A stretch of 64,000 bases of DNA from Denitrobacterium detoxificans. Its GTDB lineage: Bacteria; Actinomycetota; Coriobacteriia; Coriobacteriales; Eggerthellaceae. The stretch spans positions 62,001-126,000 of the forward strand of contig NZ_SUUH01000003.1 of assembly GCF_015062615.1 (NCBI RefSeq), given 5' to 3'. The notes beneath the pieces were generated by a model. That model was not told the origin of the DNA. It saw only the letters and a list, made by a program, of their open reading frames with translations, and ran no database searches. This document shows, in pieces, positions 22,886 to 31,242 of the stretch; position 1 is the stretch's first letter; the number at the start of each line of letters is the position of its first letter. A program made the translations under genes and the position numbers.

Positions 22886-22906
22886 GCGGGCTCCAATGGG
22901 GCCCGC
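22886..22906 (+). terminator. Hairpin after tgt
   Basis: GCGGGC-T-CC / GG-G-GCCCGC with an AAT apex. It has no T-run, so termination is only probable. It lies 42 bp past the tgt stop and 120 bp before secDF. Confidence 0.45.
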
Positions 22907-23026
22907 TGCGCGTTATGCGGTTGGAGGGTTCTTCTTGTTGTGACATAATGCAATGTTAACCGCGGGTTTTGCACGCGGCGAAACGGGGGCACAGGGCTCC
23001 CGAATACGGGAAACAAAGGGAATCTA

Positions 23027-25825
23027 ATGGCAGAATCTAATACCAAGAAGCGCAAGCATGTAAGCGGCAACAACCGCCGCAACGTCTGGCTGCTCATCCT
23101 GCTCACCCTCCTCGTGGTGGGCTCGGTGTTCATGTTTACGCCGCCGCAGGAAAAGATCAACCAAGGCCTGGATATTCAGGGTGGCCTTTCCGTGGTGCTT
23201 ACCGCAAACAGCACCGATGGCGATAGCGTGAGCCAGGAAGACATGGAAGTCAGCCGCGACATCATTGAGTCGCGCGTTAACGCCTTGGGCGCTTCGGAAG
23301 CCACCGTTCAGATTCAGGGCAACAACCAGATTCTGGTTCAGATTCCTGGCATCTCCGATACGCAAGACGCGCTCGACACCATCGGGCGCACTGGTAATCT
23401 GGAATTCGCTCGCCTCGACTCGTTCACCGACGAGGAGGTGCAGCAGAAGATCGATTCCGGTAACCTCACCACGTCAACCACCATTACCGACGACTACGGC
23501 AACTCGCTTCCTTCGGAGGGTGGCACCCAGCTCACCGTTGAAGAGGGAACGTATACTCCCATCGTAACGGGCGCGAACATTCAGAGCGTCACCATCGACA
23601 AGCAGAGCGAGGGCAGCCCGTACTACGCGGTCAACATTACGCTTGATGCCGAAGGCACGCAGGCATTTGCTGAGGCCAGCGCCGATCTGGTCGACGACCA
23701 CGGCAAGATTGTCATCATCCTCGACGGTGTGGTGAACTCCGCTCCCGCCGTGCAGTCCGAAATCACCACTGGCCAGGTGTCCATCACCGGCAACTACTCG
23801 CAGGACGAGGCCAAGGCGCTGAAGACGGTGCTCGAAAGCGGCTCGCTGCCCGTGAGCTTCACCTACGCGCAGAGCCAGACGGTAGGCCCCACGCTTGGTC
23901 AGGACGCCCTGGCATCCGGCGTGCTCGTGGCTCTGGCTGGCATCCTGCTGGTTATGCTCTACCTGCTGTTCTTCTATCATGGCCTGGGCATGATCACCGC
24001 CGCCGCCATTGCGGTGTTCTCGGTGCTGTATCTGGGCCTGCTTGCCACGCTTTCGCATTTCGGCCTGTTTAGCCTGTCCCTTTCCGGCGTTGCCGGCATC
24101 GTTCTTACCATTGGTATGGCGGCCGACTCGTCCATTCTTACCTTGGAGCGCTTCAGGGAGGAAATTCGCTTCGGGCGTAGCGTGCGTGCGGCGTCCATCA
24201 CGGGCGTTCGTCACGGCATCCTGACCTCCATCGACGCCGACTTGGTGTCTTTGGTTACGGCTTTGTCGCTGTTCTTCCTGGCTTCTAGTGGCGTCAAGGG
24301 CTTCGGCCTTACGCTGGCGCTGGGCATTATGTGCGACATCGTGATGATGCTCATCTTCAAGGCTCCGCTTATTCGCCTGCTTGCTCCGCATGCCATCGCG
24401 AAGCATCCGGGCTTCTGGGGCGTGAGCGACTGCCAGGCGGCGGCCAGCGTGTACAAGGAGCTTTCGGAAGCTGAAGGCGAAACGGTTGAGACGTCCGTTT
24501 CCCTGGAAGCTATCAACTCCGCTGACAACGAGACCTATGCGACTCGCAAGGGCGGCGAGCGCGGCACGGTTGCCGCGAAGGCCGCTTCTAAGGTGAAGGG
24601 CCGCTTCATCAAGCATGACATCAACTTCCTGGGTTACCGCAAGGTGTTCCTTACCATCGCCGCCGTCGTCATGGTGCTGAGCGCCGTTATCATTGGCGTG
24701 CGCGGTTTGAACCTGGGCATTGAGTTCGTTGGCGGTACGAGCATCACGTTTACCGACACGGGCAGCGTGACCACCGATCAGATGCGTAGCGCCTTTGCCG
24801 ATGCGGGCGAGTCCGACGCCGTCATCCAGACCACGACGAACAACGGCGAGGCCGGCTTCATCGTGCGCACCACGAATGCCGACGCTGCGGAATCGGCTGG
24901 CGAGGCCACGGCGGTTGCCAACGGCCTGGGCCTGTCTTCCAGCAATTTCCAGGTGAGCACCATCGGCCCTGACTGGGGCGCGAGCGTCATCCAGTCCATG
25001 TTCATCGCCCTCATCGTTTCGTTCATCCTGATCATTGCGTACATTGCGCTGCGCTTCCGTCAGTACAAGATGGGCGTTACCGCCATTGTGGCCCTGGTGC
25101 ACGACATCTTGCTCGTCGTGGGCATTTATGCCCTGGTCGGTCGCGAGATCAACCCCAACGTAATTGCCGCGCTGCTTACCATCTTGGGTTACTCGCTCTA
25201 CGACACGGTGGTTGTGTTCCATCGTATCAGCGACAATATGGAGCATTCGGAAGTGCCCTGCACGTTCATGACCATGGCAAACCATTCCATGAACCAGGTA
25301 TTCATCCGCTCCATCAACACCACGCTCACGTCGATCATCCCGGTCTTCGCCATGCTGCTGTTCGGTAGCGAAACGCTGCAGGACTTCGCATTCGCCATGG
25401 TAATCGGCCTGCTCGCCGGTGCGTATTCGTCCATCGCCATCGCCTGCCCGCTGTTCGCCATTTGGAAGTCTCGCGAGGAAAAGAACGTGAACCTCACGAA
25501 GAAGTATGGCAACGAGGTCGGTCGCTTTGCAACGTCGCGTGGCTCGCTTACCTATGCTGCTCCCGAAAAGGAGGCGGAAGCGGCGAAGCCCGCTGTGGCC
25601 GTAGCCGAAAAGGAAGCCGCTGCTCAGCCGAAGCAGCAGGAGCAGGCCGAGCAGAAATCCGCAGCGCAGATTGCCAAGGAAAAGCGTGCGGCTGCGCGCA
25701 AGCAGGCGAAGAAAAAGAAGACGCATGAGGCTGCCCAGCCCGAGATTCGCATCGTCGATCGAGAGAAGTTCGAAGAGGCGTCCGAGGAGGCTGCGAAGCA
25801 CACGTCGGAAGGCACTGAAGAGTAG
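23027..25825 (+). CDS. secDF: Fused protein-export protein SecDF
   Basis: 932 aa. SecD half: first TM helix (about residues 23-40), 'GLDIQGGLSVVL' (motif D1), the periplasmic P1 domain, then five further TM helices with 'GIVLTIGMAADSSILTLERFREE' (D4, around residues 356-378). SecF half from about residue 535: TM, 'GLNLGIEFVGGTSITF' (F1), P4 domain, and 'LTILGYSLYDTVVVFHRISDN' (F4). It uses the proton gradient to help pull exported proteins from SecYEG. A single SecDF chain is known in Bacillus and some actinobacteria. The last 105 residues (827-932) are a hydrophilic Ala/Lys/Glu/Gln tail with a KKKK cluster, absent from most homologues. Confidence 0.95.
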   Translation: MAESNTKKRKHVSGNNRRNVWLLILLTLLVVGSVFMFTPPQEKINQGLDIQGGLSVVLTANSTDGDSVSQEDMEVSRDIIESRVNALGASEATVQIQGNNQILVQIPGISDTQDALDTIGRTGNLEFARLDSFTDEEVQQKIDSGNLTTSTTITDDYGNSLPSEGGTQLTVEEGTYTPIVTGANIQSVTIDKQSEGSPYYAVNITLDAEGTQAFAEASADLVDDHGKIVIILDGVVNSAPAVQSEITTGQVSITGNYSQDEAKALKTVLESGSLPVSFTYAQSQTVGPTLGQDALASGVLVALAGILLVMLYLLFFYHGLGMITAAAIAVFSVLYLGLLATLSHFGLFSLSLSGVAGIVLTIGMAADSSILTLERFREEIRFGRSVRAASITGVRHGILTSIDADLVSLVTALSLFFLASSGVKGFGLTLALGIMCDIVMMLIFKAPLIRLLAPHAIAKHPGFWGVSDCQAAASVYKELSEAEGETVETSVSLEAINSADNETYATRKGGERGTVAAKAASKVKGRFIKHDINFLGYRKVFLTIAAVVMVLSAVIIGVRGLNLGIEFVGGTSITFTDTGSVTTDQMRSAFADAGESDAVIQTTTNNGEAGFIVRTTNADAAESAGEATAVANGLGLSSSNFQVSTIGPDWGASVIQSMFIALIVSFILIIAYIALRFRQYKMGVTAIVALVHDILLVVGIYALVGREINPNVIAALLTILGYSLYDTVVVFHRISDNMEHSEVPCTFMTMANHSMNQVFIRSINTTLTSIIPVFAMLLFGSETLQDFAFAMVIGLLAGAYSSIAIACPLFAIWKSREEKNVNLTKKYGNEVGRFATSRGSLTYAAPEKEAEAAKPAVAVAEKEAAAQPKQQEQAEQKSAAQIAKEKRAAARKQAKKKKTHEAAQPEIRIVDREKFEEASEEAAKHTSEGTEE

Positions 25826-25847
25826 TCGCTCTTACATGGGTCTTTTG

Positions 25848-25880
25848 AACCGGGCTGGGGTGTACCTGGCCCGGTTTTTT
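25848..25880 (+). terminator. Terminator of secDF
   Basis: AACCGGGC / GCCCGGTT stem with a 13-nt loop, followed by six T residues. Confidence 0.9.
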
Positions 25881-26024
25881 CGTGCCCGCATTACGGGGCC
25901 GCAACGGAATTCTTCCTTTGCTGTGGTGCCGCTGCGTGCGCGAGCCGTGGGGGTTGGCAAGGCGCTACTATGGTAGCTGCAATTACGAATACGACTGCGC
26001 TATGGCGCGTGAAAGGATAGGGTT

Positions 26025-26345
26025 ATGAGGACTGGAAGCGCACCGAATTTTGCCCCGCCCGAGCAGGAGGGTACGGTCTTTACGTTCGAGGACGAGAAGG
26101 GCGAGCAGGTTAACCTGGAGTTCCTGGGCCTCATTCTCATGAACGAGGCTCGCTATGGCTTCTTCTTCCCCGTTACGGAAGACGAGCCTGCGCTTTCTTC
26201 GGGCGAGATCCTGGTCATGGAAGTCACCGAGCTCGATGAAGAGGGTCAGCCCCTGGCATTCGAGCTCGTCACCGAGGAGGATACGGCCATCGCCGCTTAC
26301 AACGAGTTCAAGATTGCCGCGAAGGACCTGTACGACTTCGAATAG
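26025..26345 (+). CDS. DUF1292 family protein
   Basis: 106 aa, ATG at 26025 with GAAAGGATAGGG upstream. Contains the DUF1292 pattern: 'VFTFEDEKGEQVNLEFLGLILMNEARYGFFFP' spans residues about 18-49, followed by 'EILVMEVTELDEEGQPLAFELVTEED'. The protein is small, acidic and soluble. The family is widespread in Firmicutes and Coriobacteriia and has no established function. It stands alone with its own terminator. Confidence 0.82.
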   Translation: MRTGSAPNFAPPEQEGTVFTFEDEKGEQVNLEFLGLILMNEARYGFFFPVTEDEPALSSGEILVMEVTELDEEGQPLAFELVTEEDTAIAAYNEFKIAAKDLYDFE

Positions 26346-26358
26346 TGCATGAAGTTGG

Positions 26359-26416
26359 AAGGCCCGGATGGGCCCTGCCTGGCATGTGCCAGTTCGGGGT
26401 CATCCGGGCCTTTTCT
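26359..26416. terminator. Bidirectional terminator
   Basis: AAGGCCCGGATG / CATCCGGGCCTT, a perfect 12-bp outer stem enclosing a smaller inner hairpin, with TTTTC after it. Separates the DUF1292 gene from the convergent ECF operon. Confidence 0.88.
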
Positions 26417-26435
26417 ATTTCATTGGGTTGTAGGG

Positions 26436-27239
26436 CTATAGCCCCACAACGCGCAGCGCGATAACTGCAACGATGAGGCACGCTACGGCGATTGCCCCGC
26501 GTGCGTCGACGCTCGTGAATGCGAGCGGCTTCAGCTTCGTGCGGCCCTCTGCGCCGTGGTAGCAGCGCGCGTCCATGGCCGCGGAAAGCGTTTCCGCATG
26601 ACGAAACGCGCTGGTAAACAGCGGAATCATGAGGCTCGTTAGGCTCGAGATGCCGCCCTTCAGCGGGCTGGTGGCAAGCTTCGCCCCGCGCGAGAGCTGG
26701 GCGGCGCGAATGGTGTGCAGTTCGGTGACGAACTGCGGCACGAAGCGCAGTGCAATGCCCATGATCATGCTGAACTCATGAGCGGGGAAGCCTATGCGGC
26801 GCAGCGGCGCCAGAACGGCTTCGATGCCGTCGGTAAGGTCGAGCGTGGTGGTGGTAAGCGTGAGCAGGCTGGCGTCGATGAGCAGCAGCGTAAGGCGAAT
26901 GCCCAGGAACACGGCGTTGTGTATGCCCGCCTGGCTAATCTGCAGGGGGCCTGCGGCAACGTAGACCGTCCCGCCCTGCACGAAGAAGACGTTGAGCAGG
27001 GCCGTGATGACCACGATGAAGAACAGCGGCCCGATGGAGCGCACGGCCTGGGGCAGGGGAATGCGCGCGATGAGGATGCATGCAAGCAGGAATGCCGCGC
27101 AAAGGCCCAGCGCGGCGTACGAGCCGGCGCAGAAGATGGCCACCATCACGAGCACCACGAACGTAAGCTTGGCGCGCGAGTCCATGCGATGCAGGGGACT
27201 TTCGCCCGGCCAGTATTTGCCGAACAGCGCCCTATTCAT
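26436..27239 (-). CDS. ecfT: ECF transporter transmembrane component EcfT
   Basis: 267 aa from the ATG at 27239, chosen because it overlaps the end of ecfA2 by 8 bp and gives 'MNRALFGKYWPGESPLHRMD', a standard EcfT opening. Hydrophobic with about five TM segments. The conserved coupling motifs 'AAQLSRGAKL' and 'SAAMDARCYHG' (A-x-x-x-RG-type) contact the two ATPases. Last gene of the operon ribU-like > ecfA1 > ecfA2 > ecfT. Part of the shared energy-coupling module of vitamin transport. Confidence 0.93.
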   Translation of the reverse strand: MNRALFGKYWPGESPLHRMDSRAKLTFVVLVMVAIFCAGSYAALGLCAAFLLACILIARIPLPQAVRSIGPLFFIVVITALLNVFFVQGGTVYVAAGPLQISQAGIHNAVFLGIRLTLLLIDASLLTLTTTTLDLTDGIEAVLAPLRRIGFPAHEFSMIMGIALRFVPQFVTELHTIRAAQLSRGAKLATSPLKGGISSLTSLMIPLFTSAFRHAETLSAAMDARCYHGAEGRTKLKPLAFTSVDARGAIAVACLIVAVIALRVVGL

Positions 27240-28155
27240 GGGCGGCCTCGTAGAGCGATGCGATGGCGTCCGCAAGCTCGTTGGCAGTGTAGAGCCCATT
27301 GCGTGCGGGCAGCGTAACGCCTTCGCTGGCCAGGGTGTTTGCCAAGTGCTGCGCTGCAGGCACTCCCAGGCCGATTCCCTTGCAGGCTTCCGCGTCGGCG
27401 AAAACCTCATCGGGCGTGCCCAGCGCGAATTCCTCGCCGCGATTCAGGATGAGGATACGGTCGCAGAAGCGGGCCAGGTCGTCCATGTCGTGCGATACCA
27501 TGACCACGGTAAGTCCCTCGTTCTGGTGCAGGCGCTGGATGAACGCAAGGAACTCCTCGCGTGCGTGAGGGTCTAGGCCCGCCACGGGCTCGTCCAGGAT
27601 GAGCGTCTTCGGCTGCATGGCCAGTACGCCCGCAAAAGCAACGCGACGCTGCTGACCTCCCGAAAGCTCGAAGGGGCTTATGTCGCGCAACTGTTCGGGG
27701 TCGAGCTCCACGAGCTTCATGGCCTCGACGTAGCGGCGTTCGACTTCCTCGCTGGAAAGGCCCATGTTACGCGGGCCGAAGGCGACGTCCTCGAATACCG
27801 TTGCGGCGAACAGCTGATGTTCAGGGTACTGGAAGACCACACCTACGTGCGAGCGCGCCTTGGTGGCCGCGTTCTTTTCCGCAATGTCCACGCCGTCGAC
27901 CAGCACATAGCCACGCGAGGGCTGCAGCAGGCCGTTCATATGCTGAATGAGCGTGCTCTTGCCGCTGCCAGTGTGCCCGGCGATGCCGAAGAACTCGCCG
28001 TCGTTCAGGGTGAAGCTCACGTTGTGGAGCGCCCAATAGGCCGAGGGCGCATTACCCCAGTCGGCGGGCACCTCGGCGGGTTCGTTGCGCTTCTTGCGTG
28101 CGCGTTTCCCCTCGGCGGTACGGTACGTGTAGCTTACGTTCTGGAATTCGATCAT
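27232..28155 (-). CDS. ecfA2: ECF transporter ATPase EcfA2
   Basis: 307 aa from the ATG at 28155; this start overlaps ecfA1 by 4 bp. Walker A is GHTGSGKST, signature 'LSGGQQRRVAFAG', Walker B 'TLILDEPVAGLDP'. The switch His is in 'VVMVSHDMDDLA'. Between the first strand ('VSYTYR') and the Walker A region there is a charged insertion (about residues 14-35, RARKKRNEPAEVPADWG) not found in most EcfA proteins. Pairs with EcfA1 to energise vitamin uptake. Confidence 0.93.
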   Translation of the reverse strand: MIEFQNVSYTYRTAEGKRARKKRNEPAEVPADWGNAPSAYWALHNVSFTLNDGEFFGIAGHTGSGKSTLIQHMNGLLQPSRGYVLVDGVDIAEKNAATKARSHVGVVFQYPEHQLFAATVFEDVAFGPRNMGLSSEEVERRYVEAMKLVELDPEQLRDISPFELSGGQQRRVAFAGVLAMQPKTLILDEPVAGLDPHAREEFLAFIQRLHQNEGLTVVMVSHDMDDLARFCDRILILNRGEEFALGTPDEVFADAEACKGIGLGVPAAQHLANTLASEGVTLPARNGLYTANELADAIASLYEAAHE

Positions 28156-29009
28156 GCCTGGCCGCCTTCTCCTGCGAGCAGCGTGCGTACCTCGCGCGCG
28201 AGCTCTTCTTCGGACATGCACACGGGTACGGGTACGCCGCGTTCCTGCAGCAGAAGGCTCATGCGCGCCGCGAAGGGCGTGTCCAGATGCAGGTGTGCTA
28301 GCTTGTCTATCTGGGAAAACACTTGGTTTGGCGTGCCAGAAAGGGCAACGGTGCCCGCTTCCATCACGAATACGCGGTCGGCTTGTGCGGCTTCTTCCAT
28401 GAAATGCGTGATCATGATGACCGTCATGCCCTCGTCGTTCAGTTCGTGCGCCACGCGCAGCAGGCCCGCGCGACCACGCGGATCGAGCATGGCGCTTGCT
28501 TCGTCGAGGATGAGGATGCGCGGTTGCATGGCGAGCACGCCGGCAATGGCCACGCGTTGTTTCTGCCCGCCCGAAAGGGCCGTGGTCTCGCGGAGTTCGA
28601 AGCCCTGCAGGCCCACGCGCTCGAGCGCGTGGGTAACGCGATTGCGCAGTTCGGGATTGGGAATGCCCAGATTTTCCGGGCCAAAGGCAACGTCGTCTTC
28701 GATGAGGCTGGCTACCAGCTGGTCGTCGGGGTTTTGGAATACCATGCCCGCCTTGCTGCGGATGAAGTACGTTTCCTGGGCGTCGGACGTGGCGCGACCC
28801 AGGACGTGCACCGAACCCGAATCAGGCGCGAGCAGGGCGTTGACGTGTTTGGCGAGCGTGCTCTTGCCGCTGCCATTGCCGCCCAGGATGGCAATGAACT
28901 CACCCTCTTGGATTGCGAGGTCGATGCCGTTCAGTACCAGGTGCTCGCCGTCGTAGGTGAACGTGGCCTCCTGAAAGTCGACTATGGGGCGGGACTGGCT
29001 AGTGGCCAT
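28152..29009 (-). CDS. ecfA1: ECF transporter ATPase EcfA1
   Basis: 285 aa. Walker A GGNGSGKST, signature 'LSGGQKQRVAIAG', Walker B 'ILILDEASAMLDP' and switch 'VIMITHFMEEAA' identify an ABC ATPase of the EcfA type. The C-terminal 'GVPVPVCMSEEELAREVRTL' region is the usual EcfA extension. The gene starts 2 bp after the S-component gene stop and overlaps ecfA2 by 4 bp, so the four genes form one tightly coupled operon. Confidence 0.93.
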   Translation of the reverse strand: MATSQSRPIVDFQEATFTYDGEHLVLNGIDLAIQEGEFIAILGGNGSGKSTLAKHVNALLAPDSGSVHVLGRATSDAQETYFIRSKAGMVFQNPDDQLVASLIEDDVAFGPENLGIPNPELRNRVTHALERVGLQGFELRETTALSGGQKQRVAIAGVLAMQPRILILDEASAMLDPRGRAGLLRVAHELNDEGMTVIMITHFMEEAAQADRVFVMEAGTVALSGTPNQVFSQIDKLAHLHLDTPFAARMSLLLQERGVPVPVCMSEEELAREVRTLLAGEGGQA

Positions 29010-29011
29010 AG

Positions 29012-29581
29012 CTATCGGCCTTTCACCTGGCTCTTCTTAGGCGTGATGAGGTTGCTGATGGACTTGTAGACCACCAAGGTGAGCACCGAGTTGATGACGC
29101 TCTTTGCGATGTTGAACGGCAGGAGCGCAGGCAGGATCAGGCCGGCAACCGCTTCCAGGGGCATGCCCAGGTAGAACGGGTCGATGATCAGGTTCGACAC
29201 GATGGCGGCGGCAGTCATGCAGACGATGCCCACGACCAGGCCAGTAACGGCACCGGCAAACGTATGCTTGCGGGCGTAGATGGCGGCGCTGGGGCCAACC
29301 ATGGCGATGATGACGATGACGTTCATGAGGCCGCCTACCCAGTCGCCCATGATCATGGCGTGGATAAGCGCGCTCACGATGCCCACGACGATGCCGGCCA
29401 CGGGGCCGTATGCGAAGCCGCTCACCATGGCGGGCATGGCGGAGGCGTCGAATTTCAGCCAGGTGATGCCGGGGATGATGGGGAATTCGATGAAGCTCAG
29501 GATCACGCTGATGGCGCACATGAGGGCCATGATTACGAGTTCCTTCGTCTCCCAGCGGTTGGTGTTTTGCATCGTAGGCAT
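29012..29581 (-). CDS. ribU: ECF transporter S component, RibU-like (riboflavin)
   Basis: 189 aa with six hydrophobic helices. 'KELVIMALMCAISVILSFIE' at the N terminus, then 'ITWLKFDASAMPAMVSGFAYGP' and 'DPFYLGMPLEAVAGLILPALLPFNIAK' are the blocks found in RibU riboflavin-binding S components. The -FD-x-S-x-(M/I)P- segment is characteristic. It leads the operon with its dedicated energising module, a group I-like arrangement. No FMN riboswitch was seen upstream, so regulation by flavin through RNA is not supported. Riboflavin specificity is a family-level inference. Confidence 0.82.
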   Translation of the reverse strand: MPTMQNTNRWETKELVIMALMCAISVILSFIEFPIIPGITWLKFDASAMPAMVSGFAYGPVAGIVVGIVSALIHAMIMGDWVGGLMNVIVIIAMVGPSAAIYARKHTFAGAVTGLVVGIVCMTAAAIVSNLIIDPFYLGMPLEAVAGLILPALLPFNIAKSVINSVLTLVVYKSISNLITPKKSQVKGR

Positions 29582-29748
29582 GCGATCTTCTTTCCCTGTG
29601 AATGCTTATGATTCGCAAGCGCTCATTATAGCGTAGCCATATGCAGGCAAGGGATGGGGAGCGGTTGCCATCGCATACGACACGGAATGTGCGCTTTATC
29701 ATGATGGAGTGCGCGAATGGCCGTAAACACGTATACTTTTGACCTGCT

Positions 29749-31167
29749 ATGGATATTATCGCGATACTCAATCAAGTTGATGCATTCGTATGGGGGCCGG
29801 TCATGATTTGCCTGCTCCTTGGGTCGCATCTTTTCCTGTCGTTCCGTACGGGGTTCATTCAACGCAAGCTTCCCACGGCCATTAGGCTTTCGGTTGCTCA
29901 AGATGAAGACGCTGAAGGCGACGTGAGCCAGTTCGGCGCCCTTGCTACGGCACTTGCCGCAACGGTGGGTACGGGTTCCATCGTGGGCGTTGCCACGGCC
30001 ATTCTGGCGGGTGGCCCGGGTGCCGTGTTCTGGATGTGGATCACGGGCGTTTTCGGCATGGCAACCAAGTACACGGAAGTCTACGCGGCCGTGAAGTACC
30101 GCGTGAAGGATTCTCGCGGGGAAATGCTTGGCGGTGCCATGTATGCCTGGGAGCGCGCGTTCAAGCGCCCCGACGGCAGTACACCTCGCTGGGCGCATAC
30201 GGGTGCCGTTTTGTTCTGCCTGTTCGCCATTGTCGCCACGCTGGGCACGGGTAGCGCCGTGCAGTCCGCGGCCATGACGGGCATCATCGAGTCGAGCTTC
30301 CCGGGCGTGCCTGCAGCGGCCATCGCCATCATCATCGCGCTGTGCGTGGCGCTCGTCATCTTCGGCGGCGTGAAGTCCATTGCGCGCGTGTGCGAAAAGC
30401 TTGTTCCCATCATGGCGGTGGTGTACGTGCTGGGCTGCGCCATCATATTGATTCTGAACGCACCGTACGTTGGCCCCGCCATTGCCACCATCTTTGAATG
30501 CGCGTTTACACCCAAGGCCGCCTTTGGCGGTGCGGTGGGTAGCGGCATCATGGTGGCGCTGCAGTATGGCTGCGCACGTGGCCTGTTTAGCAACGAGGCC
30601 GGCCTGGGCACCGCTCCCATCGTGGCGGCTGCCGCCGCTACGCGCAATCCCGCACGCCAGGCCTTGGTTGCCATGACGGGTGCGTTTTGGTCCACGGTGG
30701 TCATCTGCGCCATCACGGGCATCGTGCTTACGTCCACGCTGCTCGCGAACCCCGGAATCATCGATGGCGGTACCATCACCGAAGGCGCGGCTCTGGCAAG
30801 CGCCGCATTCAGCAGCATTCCGTACGTGGGAACGCCCATTTTGGTGCTGGGCATGGTGAGCTTCGCGTATTCCACCATCTTGGGTTGGAGCTACTACGGC
30901 AATCGCTGCGTGGTGTACTTGTTCGGCCAGAAGGGAACGCGTCCCTACCAGGTTATCTACGTCTTGGTTGGCATTGCCGGCGCTTTGGGCGTGGGCGATG
31001 TGGTCTGGACGATCAGCGACATTGGCAATGCGCTCATGGTTATTCCCAACATCATCATCGTGCTGGCCCTTTCGGGCATCATCGCGCGTGAAACAAAGCA
31101 TTACGTGTACGACGGTCACCTTGACGAGGCTGATGATTCGGAAATCCCCGTGGTGAGTGCGCGATAG
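29749..31167 (+). CDS. Alanine/glycine:cation symporter (AGCS family), first copy
   Basis: 472 aa, about 11 TM helices. Diagnostic AGCS motifs: 'ALAATVGTGSIVGVATAILAGGPGAVFWMW' spans residues about 66-95, 'ATKYTEVYAAVKYR' and 'AFGGAVGSGIMVALQYG...FSNEAGLGTAPI'. It carries Na+- or H+-coupled uptake of alanine, glycine or a related amino acid. A second paralogue at 44.7 kb is about the same length. Here the gene faces a LuxR-family regulator convergently across a shared terminator. Confidence 0.93.
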   Translation: MDIIAILNQVDAFVWGPVMICLLLGSHLFLSFRTGFIQRKLPTAIRLSVAQDEDAEGDVSQFGALATALAATVGTGSIVGVATAILAGGPGAVFWMWITGVFGMATKYTEVYAAVKYRVKDSRGEMLGGAMYAWERAFKRPDGSTPRWAHTGAVLFCLFAIVATLGTGSAVQSAAMTGIIESSFPGVPAAAIAIIIALCVALVIFGGVKSIARVCEKLVPIMAVVYVLGCAIILILNAPYVGPAIATIFECAFTPKAAFGGAVGSGIMVALQYGCARGLFSNEAGLGTAPIVAAAAATRNPARQALVAMTGAFWSTVVICAITGIVLTSTLLANPGIIDGGTITEGAALASAAFSSIPYVGTPILVLGMVSFAYSTILGWSYYGNRCVVYLFGQKGTRPYQVIYVLVGIAGALGVGDVVWTISDIGNALMVIPNIIIVLALSGIIARETKHYVYDGHLDEADDSEIPVVSAR

Positions 31168-31201
31168 GGCGTACGGGCTCCTTGGGTTCAAGTAAATGAT
31201 G

Positions 31202-31234
31202 CGAGGCGGCTCTTGGGGCCGCCTCGTTGCTTTT
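31202..31234. terminator. Bidirectional terminator
   Basis: CGAGGCGGC / GCCGCCTCG, 9-bp perfect stem, 7-nt loop, followed by GTTGCTTTT. Shared by the convergent AGCS and LuxR genes. Confidence 0.85.
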
Positions 31235-31242
31235 CTAGGAAT

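Noticed and set aside
29582..29748. FMN riboswitch upstream of the RibU-like gene
   Set aside because: The conserved AGGG...GAAATTCCC-type core and its partner helices were not found in the 167-bp leader.
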